A DNA stretch of 64,000 nucleotides from Pseudorasbora parva (GCF_024679245.1 NC_090186.1:39950181-40014180), one strand, 5' to 3'; counted from the first letter of the stretch, positions 24,872-37,114 are shown. Notes: generated by a model not told the origin, from the letters alone. A program made the numbers and translations.

Positions 24872-26445
24872 AATAAATAAATGTTCTCCACATACTTCAG
24901 GCCGCCCTGTAGCAAGGCTCCTCACATATTTCTGTTGGATGGCATGCTGAACTCATCTGCGGTCATCTTCAAAAGAGCCGAACGCCTCAGGCAACACCTC
25001 CTATGTGTTTATGCGCTCCCTGAAACATGTTAAAAGGTTTCATTTCTCATTTAAGGCAAGCATCATTAACATAAGCTGTTTGTAAAATATTCACTCTACC
25101 TTATATTTGGCAGTCAAAGGTCAAGAGGATCCATCACCAGCAACATGAGGATTATCCCGTTGACATTCCAATTTCGGAGTCTTTTCTCTCTGACTCATGG
25201 GAGAAAGGTCCTGCTCTGTGCTGGCAAGCCAGGCATCAAGGAGCAATTACTGTCGCATTAGGGATCATCATGACATGCTGCTCAAATACACAGAGAAGCT
25301 ACTGTTTTCATCTGTTCCTTGAATGCACGTCCATCAGGTAGACACATTCAGCCTGCCTAAAGCCCGCCTGGAGAACTTTGAAGTGCGCTCGCGAGGAACA
25401 AAACTCACAGGTGTCCTCTAGTTGAACCTATCGCAAACGATTTAGCACCTCTTGGCGCAATTTCACTTCATTATTCACGAACCCTTCCACTGTCCTTTTA
25501 AGAAGAAATATGGATACGGTTTATTCCGTTGATGTGATGTTATCTTTGGCAGGCGGAGAGGAAATGATTTTATCTTCCCCCTTCGTTATATGCTGAAATA
25601 TTCACTACAAAGCATTTGCTAGTGATTGCTTCTCAATTACATTTTCAATGCAGTTTGTCAGAAACATTTATAGAGACTTGCAGTTACTGCCACTGGAATA
25701 AAAATGTTAGTAATGCAGGATTTATCAGCTTTTCACTTAAAATATGTTGAAATAATCCCTACAAATCATTTACTAATGATTTCCTATCAATTACACAGTT
25801 ATGTTGCATTTTGGTGTTGCAGATTTAAAAAAAAATTGGAAGCATCTGCATTTTAATTCAAATATTACTCATCAAAAAACAAATTGCTAGCAATTTCTTT
25901 TTAGTAACCCTAAGTCTTTTGCACTTATGTAAAATCTGCAATTACCAAAACTGAAATATAAGATGTGGGTACTTACTGTGTTGCATCTCAATCTTCGTCA
26001 TTACCATTTGTACATGAGTTCCGGACAGCGGACACAAAAAACAAAACATAAGAAATTATGACATCATCAGGTTTTTACTTGAAATATTCACTACAAATCA
26101 TACAGTAATTATTTCTTCTGAATCGCAATGAATTATCACATCGCTTTTGAGTTGCCTGGAGTTTGCAGATATTTGCAGTTTCCGCAACTGGAATAGCAGA
26201 AATGATGAATAATATAATATGAAATATTATTAATAATATGAAAAATATATGTTGAATTACTTATTGAAAAGCATCTCAATAATCCTAAATTCCAGCATCA
26301 CGTTATACAGTTTGTCAGAAACGTATGTAAATGTTGCCACTGTAATATAAAACAAAGTACATAATATTTGCTTCTCCATTATGGTGATTTACCACATTAC
26401 ATCATAGAATTTGTAGATGTTTGTAGGTCCTGACAGTGGAAAACG
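24867..26445. other. Low-repeat intergenic block, candidate regulatory DNA
   Basis: Mostly single-copy-looking. From 25560 to 26600 there is a faint degenerate periodicity: phrases such as TTGTCAGAAACATTTATAGA, GTTTGCAGATATTTGCAG and GCCACTGGAATA recur about every 350 bp (25650, 26160, 26310, 26570), suggesting old tandem duplication. Confidence 0.4.
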
Positions 26446-26466
26446 TGCACACACACACGCACACGC

Positions 26467-26550
<84 letters not shown>
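26446..26550. repeat. (AC)n microsatellite
   Basis: About 50 AC units with three early GCAC interruptions. Cysteine/valine-rich frames across it are artefacts. Confidence 0.95.
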
Positions 26551-26554
<4 letters not shown>

Positions 26555-26639
26555 CCAGCAGTATGAAGTTTGTCAGAAACATTTGTAGACAATCTCAGTT
26601 ACAGCCACTGGATTATATATATATATCTTTTGTCAAAAT

Positions 26640-26765
26640 CAACTTAATTAATGTAATTCAGATAACATATATTTTGAGTTTCTGTTGATTAAACCTTCTT
26701 CATTGTATTGAATTTTTTTTATTTAAATTCACTCAAAATTGTAAGGCAACCTCAAAATTACCTTT
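26640..26765 (-). repeat. Fragment of CACTGTAAAA MITE
   Basis: TATTTTGAGTTTCTGTTGAT, CTTCATTGTATTGAA and ACTCAAAATTGTAAGGCAAC match one half of the copy at 30282-30677. No intact end. Confidence 0.6.
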
Positions 26766-26769
26766 TTAA

Positions 26770-27790
26770 CCCTCTATGGTACGGTGTTGCCTCCAAGCAA
26801 CATAATCTATTTTAGATTATTTTTAATAAAATGAAACCCCAATTTATTGTTCAAACCTATCCCCGGGAAGAAGAACTCAAATACAAATCAATGAAAGTGT
26901 AAAGAAATGGGTCACATGACCCACAGGGGTCCATTTTGTGTCCTGTTTCAGTCATGTGCACAGGTCACATGGCTCCATATTTTCTCCAATGAAAACATTT
27001 TTCACTAATTTCCTGTCCAGATAATCACCCACAAAAATATGAGTCACCTTCACTGGTTAGTAAAGAAGTATTTTCAAGAACTTTACATCATATATCATCA
27101 AATGTTTTAGAATTAAAAAAAATAAAATAAATGTGTGTTGCCTCAAGGCAACATTGTACTATAATGGAATCGCATAAGGCCCTAGCAGACACACTAGGTT
27201 GGATACAAATACAGCATATTTGTAAGGAAAAGAGTTAGAATTATCTAAATATATATGCATTTTTGCACAATATTGTAATGCATGTATAAAAATAGTAATA
27301 CACATATTATAACTGCATATATTATGATCTGCACATTTTCTATAGCACTCAAAAAAGGTATAAAACACAACTGATGAGGGTGAGGATGAGGTGTCGTGTG
27401 ATGAGGAAGATGAGGCCATAGTGACAATCCGGCAGGGAGAGAGTGAGGGTGAGATCGAAGATAGAGATGAGGATGAAGATGGTTATGATATGATATGATA
27501 ACTTGATGTGATAACTTGAAGTAATAACATGATGTGATGGCTTTATGTAATGGTTTGGTAGTACTTGTGTTCCACGATGGTACTATGTTGCCTGAGAGCA
27601 ACAGCTGAATTTGAAATGTTACTTTTTATTAAATATGAAATTTGTAGTAAATTATAAACTGGATAAATGTGTTTGTTCAGCTCTCTGGTTAAAGAAATTG
27701 ATTTTTTCAATAAATATATTTATTTTTTCTACATGAAAACGTAAAATGTTTAAATTTGTCCGCTGTGGTACAATGTTGCCTTGAGGCAAC
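26770..27790. mobile_element. piggyBac-like element cluster with repeated palindrome
   Basis: TTAA at 26766-26769 is followed by CCCTCTATGGTACGGTGTTG, a piggyBac-style start. The palindrome GTTGCCTNNNRGCAAC occurs four times: 26786-26801, 27137-27152 (inverted context), 27587-27602 and 27775-27790, each next to a TATGGTAC(A/T)AT-like flank. The first pair is inverted and delimits a unit of about 400 bp; the last two are direct. An acidic coding remnant lies between. No second TTAA terminus is certain. Confidence 0.6.
27364..27500 (+). pseudogene. Acidic ORF remnant, possibly piggyBac transposase N-terminus
   Basis: A frame of about 45 codons without ATG reads TTDEGEDEVSCDEEDEAI and further on EIEDRDEDEDGYD, then stops. 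Acidic low-complexity N-termini are common in piggyBac-derived transposases, and TTAA plus CCCT ends lie nearby, so I infer a leftover of that protein. No catalytic domain is present. Chance GAT/GAG repetition is the alternative. Confidence 0.35.
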
Positions 27791-27899
27791 AAACTTAAAA
27801 AAATAAAAATAAAAAAATAATATGATTTTTTTTTTATTGCTATTGTTAAAGTGTCCTATTTTAAGCAGGAAAAACACCACAAATAATTTTTTCCTCATT

Positions 27900-29782
27900 G
27901 AAATCATATTGCGTACCAGTTAAACCAGCAAAAAAAAAATTATTAATTTTTTTAAACACTAATAATTATAATATAATTATCAGCTTTTTATTTTAAATGT
28001 GTTGAAATATTCACTAAAGCACTGCTTTGACCTGAAATATCAGGTCATTTTAGGGAGGTCATCAGAAACGCCTGCAGACATAAGCAGTTCCCGCCACTGG
28101 AATTGCAAATAAAACTTAAGCAACAATGGACTTATCAGCTTTTCCTTTTTTCTTCAAGTGAAAGAGCATCTGAATTCTTGACATTCCTGTCAGAGCCGGC
28201 TCTGGTAATGGATCTCAGGATGGCAGGTCTGTATTGTAGCAGCTCATCTGAGATGTTCTGGGATCGCTCTCGGCTTACAGGAACCTCCCTGAAAAAGGCC
28301 TCAGGTGCAGGGATTACCGCTCTTCTGTGTTCTGAACAAAACCCAGGCCAAGTTTCCCCTCTCAGTCCAAATCCCACAATGGGAGTTTACATCATAACCA
28401 CAAGAAAGAAATGATGTCTCACCAAACAATGCGAGACAATGCGTGTTTATCTGACCCTGGACCTTGCGGGATCATGCACAAAGTGACTTCTTAGACTTTC
28501 ATTAGTTGTGGATGCAACAAGAGAGGACTGAGCGATTGGATGATCATCCTCGGGGGATAAGGAATCAGATGCGTTTTTGTAGCGCCATTTATTGTTGCAT
28601 TACCAAATGAAGAAAGCAAAACCGATTACAATCCTTTTCACTGCACCACCAAGCGGCAAAGTTAATGTTTCAAGTTTAAGTTAGCAATTAAACACGTCGA
28701 TCCACAATTTCACTGATGCTTTATTCTTCTGCCACATGGGAAATGTTACACAGAAACCGGAACCTGGCAAAATATTTGCTTAATGTTACTGGAATGGGCT
28801 TTTAACCTATACATCGCTCACCGTTTAGTCAGTGGTCAGGGATTTTACCACAGCCGGCCCTGAAACCATTTCCGCAAACACATGGCATCAAGGCTGTCTA
28901 TGGTAACAATTAAGCCTTTAAAGATGCCTGGACACCCTGAAAAGACAAATTAAAGCCCATCCTTCCTATACACCAACCAACCCACAATGTCTGGAGTAGG
29001 CGACCCCATCCCAGAGCTTTCATCCCGATCGCTCATCTAGCAGAAATTGATTAAAGGCCCTCTAGATTACTTCCTTTTCACAAAGCTATTATTTTCCAAT
29101 AACAGGAGTCCAGATTGAAGACTGTTTAACCGTTGTGTCCCTCCGCTCATTCTTATTTGTGTTTTTGTTAGAGGTAAATGAAGCGGCCTCGCTGTTTTTC
29201 TCGCTCGTCATCAGGCCCTAATACCGGAGCTGCTCGGGTAACATTAGACGCTTAAACGTCTCTGAGCACCAGACCTGTCACGGCTCTGAGTGAAACCAGT
29301 CACCCTCCAGACCTCGGCACAAAGGGCCCGGGTCACAAAAGGTTCTCTGAGAAAGTCTACTGTTGTATTTAAATGCTTTTGAAGTCACAAACAACAAAGT
29401 TCATCTGGATAATAGTGGTCCCTCATGACTTTGACCTCTCGGGGACGAGATTCCCCCATGACTGTAAGGCTCCTTTTCTTCCTACCGCTCCACTCATCAC
29501 CTGAGAGTCATGCTATCCCTTCCGGGGGTCATCTGCAGGGTTAGCGGGGTTAAAGGATCAATGCAATTTCTGCTGCCCTCAACAATAGAAGCAGACTTGC
29601 TGTTCGGGGATTAAAAATGTGGAAGTGAAACAGACTAACTAGACTATTAGCACTAGATTAGTCTGGCAACAAAGGGAAAAGTTGGCTGCGTAGAAAGGAA
29701 ATAAAGAGGATTACGATGGTGAAGCAACATCTCAAGGTCTTATGTTTTTTAATATAGGAATACATCAAGCTTTCTGCTAATA
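27900..29782. other. Low-repeat block between piggyBac-like DNA and MITE pair
   Basis: 28400-29600 is GC-balanced, single-copy in appearance and free of microsatellites. The two overlapping frames at 28103-28414 are on opposite strands with no family resemblance. It is a reasonable place to look for conserved non-coding elements of bmp2 or fermt1. Confidence 0.4.
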
Positions 29783-30178
29783 CACTGTAAAAATTGTTTT
29801 TGTTTTTTTGGTGGTTTAACTTAAAAAAGTAAGTAACCTGGTTGCCTTAAAATTTTGAGTTTATTGAAATTAAAAATTTGAGTTGATACAATGAAGGAAA
29901 TTTGGTTAATAAATAGAAGCTCAAAATATTATTGTATCCGAACCACATATAAAATTTGATAAATCATGAAAATAGCACTATTTGGCATGTTTCACTGCGT
30001 CATCAGAAATAAAACACACAATTACCCAATATGCTTACAAAATGTTTTAATAATATTTTAATAAAGGTTGTCGAATCTCAAAAAATGTTCATTGTATTAA
30101 CTCAAAATTTTAATTTCAATGAACTCAAAAATTTAAGGCAACCAGGTAACTTTTTTTTCTAAATAATTTCGTATAGTG
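29783..30178 (+). mobile_element. CACTGTAAAA MITE, copy 3 (396 bp)
   Basis: TA-flanked (29781-29782, 30179-30180). The start CACTGTAAAAATTG is intact; the right end has decayed to ATAGTG. Same orientation as copies 1 and 2. Confidence 0.9.
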
Positions 30179-30281
30179 TAGTTGACCTGAAAATGAAAAT
30201 TTTGACATGAATTGTTCCAAACATGTATGATTTTCTGTGGAATATGCAAGGTAAGTTTTTGACACTTTTTTCAATATAATA

Positions 30282-30677
30282 CACTGTAAAAAATTATTTC
30301 GAAAAAAAAAGTTACCTGGTTGCCTTAAAATTTTGAGTTCATTGAAATTAAAATTTTGTGTTAATACAATGAACATTTGTAGAGATTTGACAACCTTTAT
30401 TAAAATATTATTAAAAGATTTTGTATGCATATTGGGTAATTATGTGTGTTTTATTTCTGATGACGCAGTGAAACATGCCAAATTGTGCTATTTTCATGAT
30501 TTATCAAAAAAAATTATGTGGTTCAGATACAATAATATTTTGAGTTTCTATTTATTGAACAAATTTCCTTCATTGTATCAACTTACATTTTTAATTAATG
30601 AACTCAAAATTTTAAGGCAACCAGGTTACATACTTTTGTAAGTTAAACCAACAAAAAACAACATTTTTTTTACAGTG
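30282..30677 (-). mobile_element. CACTGTAAAA MITE, copy 4 (396 bp), inverted
   Basis: TA-flanked (30280-30281, 30678-30679), the same length as copy 3 but reverse-complemented: it opens with the usual right-end sequence (TTACCTGGTTGCCTTAAAAT after AAAAAAAAAG) and closes with TAAGTTAAACCAACAAAAAA. It forms a large inverted repeat with copy 3 across a 103-bp spacer. Confidence 0.9.
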
Positions 30678-30679
30678 TA

Positions 30680-32044
30680 GAAGTGAATGAGGACCAGTGC
30701 GCCAAAATGACAGAAAAAATACACCTTGTGAGCTATATTCTTATGATAGTTTGTGAAAAACAGACAAAACACTATCAAAAATGAAGTCACTACTCTTTCA
30801 AAATCTATTTAAATAATTAAAAAGTGCTTTTGTACAGTACTTTTGGCATGACTATTTACATACAATTTTGCCAAAGTATTGATGCACTTAAAAGCGGAGA
30901 AAAAAAATGATAATAACAACAAAATGATCTTCATAGCATTCATGATTTAGTCTGGATTGTGACTGAATTGAATCAGTGAGCTGGAAAATCAAATCAGATT
31001 CATGAATAAATCATTCTTTTGAGTCCGATCTTCTTAACGAATTGTTTACAAAGAAACGCACACAGTGGTTAATGACCCAATGGAGGGCAAGATTATGAGC
31101 GACTAGTAAAGACTAAATTTCGGTCTGTTTGCCATGCGCACAAAGGCATTGTATGGCTGAAGGAGACTTGGAATACAGCGCACAAGTCTCTTAAGGATTA
31201 CTTTAACGATTCTTTTATGGTGCTTTTCAAAAACGGCAGTTCCCACTGACTATAATTGCATGGAAAAGTGAGCATATTATTCAAAACTTGTCCTTTTTAT
31301 GATCCAAAGGCAAAAGAAGTGAACGCATGAACACAAAATGCTCATTTTTGGATAAAATAATTCTTAAGAATGGAGTTGAAAAGGTAGAAAAACAGCTGTC
31401 TGACATAAAAGATGAAGATAAAGAGGAATGAGACACTTTGATTTTTGAGAGGAACACCAGAAGAACGCTTGGCCTTTCAGAGTGTGCTTGGCAAACAGGA
31501 TGTTCCATCGCTTTAAATACAGCCGTTATCCAAAACACCTGAAACACCTGCTTTTATCTGGGCTCGGTATCGGAACAAGAACATATTTTCCATTCTTGTT
31601 CACTTGTGTATAGCAACTTCAACACATTCATGTCTCACTTTGGCAACATGAGACATATGAAAGAACGACTGCGCATGAAACAACGACCTCAAAAGAGGGG
31701 GAAGTCCGCTTGGGGAAAAAAACAATATGCTTACAATTGGTTTTGCCAAGAAAGCATTACAGTACATACGTGCATGCAGGTGGTCCCAGACATGCTACAC
31801 AAACAGACGCGTTTGATCGGACAGCATCTTCCCTGGTGGCTTTAGTGATTAATCTGATGGTGACTGACTTTTATCTGGAGACACCTCACTGTTTGGAGAC
31901 AAGTAAGAGCAGGTGCTGTTATGTCTCATGTTGTAGGCCTCTATTGTCAGCTCAAGGCATTGGGGAAAATCGTGAGGGTCAATGAAGATGCAAAAGAATG
32001 AGTAAACACTGCAATAGCACAATTTACCTACATGCGCTTGGGCG
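30680..32044. other. Intergenic, no gene seen
   Basis: Short overlapping open frames (31281-31985) without recognisable products. No clear repeat family. Confidence 0.4.
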
Positions 32045-32995
32045 TTTTCAACATTGCTAATAATCAGAAAGGTTTCTTAAGCAGCAAAGCAGCATATTAG
32101 AGTGACTTCTGAAGGATGATGTGAGACGCTGAAGTGCTTGAAAATTCAGCTTTGCATCACAGGAATAAATTATATTTATTAAACTTTATTCAAATAGAAT
32201 ATATTTACACTGCCTCCACTGGCTTGCCTTCTTCCCAAAGTGAATCTTGGTGCATGTGTTCCCCAGGTGAGATATTATAATGCATACGCACCACCCAGCC
32301 ATCCATGTAATGTAAAAGAAAACATGCTTCTTCCATTGCTACGTGGTCCAGTTTTGATGCTCACTTTTGGCATTTTCGACGGTGGACAGGGGTCAGCGGC
32401 TATGCAGCCCAATACTCAACAAACTGTGATGCTCTGTGTATTCTGACACCTTTCTAACAGAACCAGCTTTAACTTCTTGAGCAATTTGAGCTACAGTAGC
32501 TCGTCTGTTTGATCGGACCACTCGGGCTAGCCTTCACTCCCCATGTGCATCAATGAGCCTTAGCCGCCCATGACCCTGTCTCCGGTTCTCCACTGTACCT
32601 TCCTTGGAGCACTTTTGATAGATACTGACCACTGAAGACCGGGAACACCCCACAAGAGCTGTAGTTTTGGAGATCCCCTGACCTGGTCGTCTAGCCATAA
32701 TAATTTAGCCCTGGTCAAACTCACTCAAATCCTAATGCTTGCCCAACTTTCTTGCTTCTAACACAACTTTGAGGATGAAATGTTCACTTGCTGCCTATTA
32801 TATCCCACCCACAAACATGTGCCGGGATGAAGAGATAATCAGTGTAATTCACTTCACCTGTCATAATGTAATGCCATGATTTGTATATTATATTACTGTT
32901 TTTACTGTATATTTTATCAAATAAATGCAGCCTTGGTAAGCTTCATTCAAAATTTCTGACAGACTCCAAACTTTTGAGGCAATAAAATGTCTCTA
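32045..32995 (+). repeat. Dispersed repeat R1 split by a Tc1 fragment
   Basis: The left part (to about 32205) has AGCATATTAGAGTGACTTCT and GAAAATTCAGCTTTGCATCA. The right part (from about 32880) resumes with ATTACTGTTTTTACTGTATA, ATCAAATAAATGCAGCC and CCAAACTTTTGAGG. The order is collinear with other R1 copies, so the Tc1 sequence between was inserted later. Confidence 0.75.
32210..32879 (-). pseudogene. Tc1-like transposon fragment, copy A
   Basis: Collinear with the fragment at 36290-36915 and in the same orientation. It retains ACCGGGAACACCCCACAAGAG-type transposase N-terminal sequence (complement of a helix-turn-helix region) and a worn end near 32850 (ACTTCACCTGTCATAATG). Numerous frame breaks; the catalytic half is absent. 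Confidence 0.75.
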
Positions 32996-32999
32996 ATTT

Positions 33000-34340
33000 T
33001 ACCATTTAAGTAATATTGTGGGTTATATACAACTTAATGTAAATGGGCATTTCAGTTTGACATTTTAATTGTAGAAATATTTTAAACTTTCAGTACTGCA
33101 AAGCTTCACTAACTTATCTTTAGTTCCTAAACTCTGTGTCCTATACTGGTGGCCAACATAGCAAGCCTTCTGGAGCAGAAGATATGACTTGCGTCTCCTG
33201 AGCAGACCTTTCATCATCAATTTGAGCGTCAAACGAACGAGCACGTTTTAACGAGGAACCACGGCTTATTTTTTGACGGGGGGAAACAAAGCTAGCTTTT
33301 GTGCGCCTGTTCTGGGAGGCCAGTAGCTCTTGTCATGTACATGTGAAATTAATTATGAGGAAATACTAAAACACTTGGGTGGAAATTGCTTTTCACCAGA
33401 TGTTCCGCATGTGAGGATCAATTTAGTATTCTTAGCAAAGCGAAATGACTCCATAAGTTCGATTCTGGCCCCTTTGATGAAAGCCAATCTGTCACTCAAA
33501 GCACGTAAAAAAGGAGCTGAACTTCTATGCTACTGTTTGTTCCACTTTATGGAGCCTGAGGTAATATGATTACTTAACCAGGTTAGAAAAATAGAATGTT
33601 TCGTTCTTAGGTAGAATTTGACATAATGACAAGGGGGGCCCAGTCTTTCTCAATGATCCATACACAAACCAAGCGAGAGGGCCTTTTTCTCATTCTCGGC
33701 GACGGGAACGGAAAAAGCCAAATGAATCAAAGATGAATTACGGCCTCTATGTGAGATAACTGTGATCTGAGAATTAATTACATGTCTTATTTACTTTTAA
33801 AAAGGACCTCTGTCTCCTTTCATTGAGTTTCTCTTCTGTCTTCAAAAATACTGCACTGTTCACATCCACGTTTGCAAATCTACAGGAAGTCCTGCAATAC
33901 AGAATATAAAAAAAGTTTGAGAACACTGACTTTGAGCCAGTTTTAGAGTTTGGCCTGTAATGCTTCATGGGATTTCTGTTTGATTAATAGTGTTGTCACA
34001 ATGCAGAGAAATGAGGCGCAGATTATGCACTCCATCTTTTAAAATTATGCATGCACTGAGCTCAATCTCAAATGTTTATCCCAGCCAGTACTTTTGCTTA
34101 AAAAGTCTCCTCTAGAGTTTCAGAAGATGACTCAATGTTTCAAACTCAAGATAAACTCAAATATTTCTCAGCGAATTCATCCATTACCAAATTATCGTTG
34201 ATATACAATGAATATTGAAACTTAACCCAGAACTTCAATTAAAAATATTCAAAGAGGATGCATTAAATTGAGCAAAAGTATCAGTAAAGACTTTTATAAA
34301 CATTGTAGTCATCAAAGAATTCTGAAAAAAAAGTATCATG
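33000..34340. other. Low-repeat block, candidate regulatory DNA
   Basis: 33100-33980 looks single-copy. It includes ACATGTGAAATTAATTATGA near 33340, dense in homeodomain-type ATTA/TAAT cores. The frame at 33330-33569 has no family resemblance. Confidence 0.4.
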
Positions 34341-34415
34341 GTCTCCTCAAAAAAATATTAAGCAGCACAACTGTTTTCAACATTGATAGTAATAATAAAG
34401 GTTTTTTTGAGTATC

Positions 34416-35418
34416 CGTCACATGTATAGTCGGTTTCCTTTGTGTTTGCACTGGTCACATGTACCTTTGTTAGTTTCCCGCCACTTATCTGTCTCCTTGG
34501 TTACCCTCATTAGTTAATTCTGTTCCAGGTGTGTCTTGTTTATTAACTCGGTTTGGTTCCCTATTTAAGTTCCTCTTGTGTAGGCACTCCTTGGGTGCTT
34601 CCAAATTCTTATTTGTGCATCCTCGTTTCCTTTCCTCGCTCCTTAGCTCCACCCCTTCAGGATGCGAGGGAAAGGCGCGAGGAAAAGACGCAAGGGCGGA
34701 GGAATTGAATCAAGTGAATTGATATATCCTCGCTCCCTTTAACGTCACTTCAAAGCGGCGTCAATTAATGATGACACCGCTGGATTCTTGAACATTAGAG
34801 ATAACTATTTATATTGTAAGCTTCAGCCTCCACAAAATACCACATTTGTCCATATTTTAATCAATATTACCAGTTATTATTAACAACGAATTCCAGTTAA
34901 CTGCTTTTTCATTTGTATAATATTTGGTTCTATTTGGTTCTTTCATTTTCTTGTGCTTTGATATAATTCTGAAAATGTCAGGTGTTGTTATTTGACAAAC
35001 ATTTGTGTCTTGTACATGTAAACATAATAATAATGATTAATAAACTGTGGCACGATGTGAAGGGGGAGGAGCATTAATACCTGCGTCACGTTTAGTCGAT
35101 AAAACATTTCCGCAAAGGATACTCCAGTGTATCCTCGCTCATGACTCCTCAGGAAGCCTCCTCACTCCTCCATCCTCGCCTCCTCACGGTGCAATTAGAG
35201 AATTGAGATCTCCTACAAGATGGCTGAGCTCCAAGGGTTTCCGGGTCATAGGATGGAGGATGGAGGAGCGAGGAAATGAGGAGGGATATTGAGAAGCAAC
35301 CCTTGTTCCAGTCTAAAGTTTGATTTGTGGTGTTCTGTTTTTTTATTCCTAAATTATAAAAGCCATCTGTTTGGAAGTTCTGGATTTCTGTATCTCTGCT
35401 GCACTACACACCGTGACA
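34416..35418 (+). mobile_element. Solo LTR with 5-bp TSD, containing a nested MITE
   Basis: The ends are CGTCAC (expected TGTCAC, one T-to-C change) and GTGACA, flanked by GTATC at 34411-34415 and 35419-35423. A 5-bp duplication with TG...CA ends indicates an LTR retrotransposon reduced to one LTR. Its inner sequence (TTGGTTACCCTCATTAG near 34498, ATTATAAAAGCC near 35352) looks like LTR promoter and body DNA. No gag or pol is present. Confidence 0.75.
34616..35290. mobile_element. MITE nested in the solo LTR
   Basis: The left end TCCTCGTTTCCTTTCCTCGC is matched in inverted form by GGAGCGAGGAAATGAGGAGG at the right. Several internal TCCTCGCTC motifs repeat. Limits are approximate because no undisturbed copy of this LTR is available here. 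Confidence 0.6.
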
Positions 35419-35690
35419 GTATCAAATCAGCATATTAGAATGATTTCTAAAGGATCATGTGACACTAAAGACTGGGGTTATGATGCTGAAAATTCAGCTT
35501 TGAGCACAAGAATAAGTTAAAAAAAAATAAAGAGTAATAAAAAAATAGTTAGAAAATAAAATAGTTATTTTAAACTATAACATTTCACAATATTAATAAA
35601 TAAATTTAGCCTTGGTGAGCAGAAAAGACTTGTTTCTAAAACATTAGAACCTTACAGACCTCACATTTTTTGAAAGGTATGTATCTCTAA

Positions 35691-36289
35691 GCAATAAAAT
35701 GTTTCTCTGGTTTTAGCTTTAAAGGAATATTGTGGGCTATTTACAACCTAATGTCTATGGGCAGAATTTGAGACATGCTGACGATTACCACAGACAAAAA
35801 CAGTAAAACAGCAGGCAAGAGGGCAGCACTGTGAAGAAACACTTCAAGTATGCGACTATCACAGTGTTTTTAAAGTATAACCATAACATGTGTTTGCTTG
35901 AGACCAGTGTAACAGAATCAGTTCCCAACCTTGTCTGTGCAAAGATATTTTTCAACCCATGTCATGATCAGCTAAAAACAATAAACCTGGGTACTTGCAC
36001 TTGGTATCCGGTCAACGATATCAGAAAGGAACATAAAAGGGAAGTGATGTAGTTTGGAATAGCATATTACTCATAGTATGCAGGATATCCAATGCACATC
36101 CAATACAAATTCTCATCAATGTTACGTCACATTTTTATGCTTAGAGTGAGCATCAATATCATCTAAATCTCTAAACACCAATAAAAATAGCAGTGTATAA
36201 TAAATATTACATAGTATGCAAAAAGCCATATACTACTATTTATTCTGAAAATAACTAGTATCCTGATGCCATGTGATCTTTAGATAAGT
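35691..36289. other. Intergenic, no gene seen
   Basis: No supported exon. The 73-codon frame at 35831 shows no family resemblance. Confidence 0.4.
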
Positions 36290-36915
36290 GACACACATGC
36301 ATCCAGCCATCCACGTGATGTAAAAGAAAGAAACGTGATTCATTTGACCAGGCCACCTTCTTCCATTGCTCCGTGCTCTAGTTCTGATGCTCACATGCCC
36401 ACTGCTGGCACTTTCGTAAGGGGACAGGGGTCAGCATGGGCACCCTGACTGGTCTGCGGCTATGCAGCCCCATACACAAAAAACTGCGATGAACTGTGTA
36501 TTCTGACACCTTTCTATCAGATCCAGCATTAACTTCTTGAGCAATTTGAGCTACAGTAGCTCGTCTGTTTGATCGAACCACACTGGCTAGCCTTACTTCC
36601 CATGTGCATCAATGAGCCTTGGTCACCATTGACCCTGTCTCCGGTTCTCCACTGTTCCTTCCTTTGAGCCCTTTTGATGATAGATACTGACCACTGCAGA
36701 CCGGGAACACCCCACAAGAGCTGCAGTTTTGGAGTTGCTCAGACCCAGTCGTCTAGCCATCACTATTCGGCCCTTGTCAAACTCACTCAAATCCTTACAC
36801 TGGCCCATTTTTCCTGCATTTACCACATCAACTTTGAGGACAAAATGTTCGCTTGCTGCCTAATATAGCCCACTCACCTGTCAGTGGTAATAATGTTATG
36901 CCTGATCAGTGGCAT
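36290..36915 (-). pseudogene. Tc1-like transposon fragment, copy B
   Basis: The right side keeps a Tc1 terminal repeat (ACCTGTCAGTGG...TTATGCCTGATCAGTG). On the minus strand transposase pieces read [20 protein letters not shown], then [16 protein letters not shown] (helix-turn-helix), then RRATVAQIAQEVNAGSDRKV and SRRPVRVPMLTPVPLRK, in different frames. After the region preceding the first catalytic aspartate only a short stump remains at about 36300, so the catalytic domain is gone. Confidence 0.88.
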
Positions 36916-37114
36916 ATATATATATATATGATTGAATATTTAGATCTATGTTTGAACTTTTAGTTTTAGTGTACATCTTTTTTGTTTTTTTGTATTTACA
37001 AATTTGTTATTAAAAATGCAAAAGAGCCATATATATTTTCAAGTGTTTTATAGTTATTTGCTGCATGTCTACTAATTCACCGACTATTTTTAAATGGTGT
37101 ACATTTTATACTGC

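Larger units (their letters stand above)
34345..35690 (+). repeat. Dispersed repeat R1 interrupted by a solo LTR
   Basis: The left piece ends TAATAATAAAGGTTTTTTTG at about 34409; the right piece resumes at 35424 with AAATCAGCATATTAGAATGA and runs to about 35690. The break carries the 5-bp duplication GTATC. Confidence 0.8.

Noticed and set aside
24707..24925. 72-codon frame over the TA repeat
   Set aside because: An IYIYIY translation of a microsatellite.
27159..27601. Minus-strand frames of 86 and 118 codons
   Set aside because: They are the complement of GAT/GAG-rich piggyBac-like sequence and of repeat DNA; histidine/serine runs show no family.
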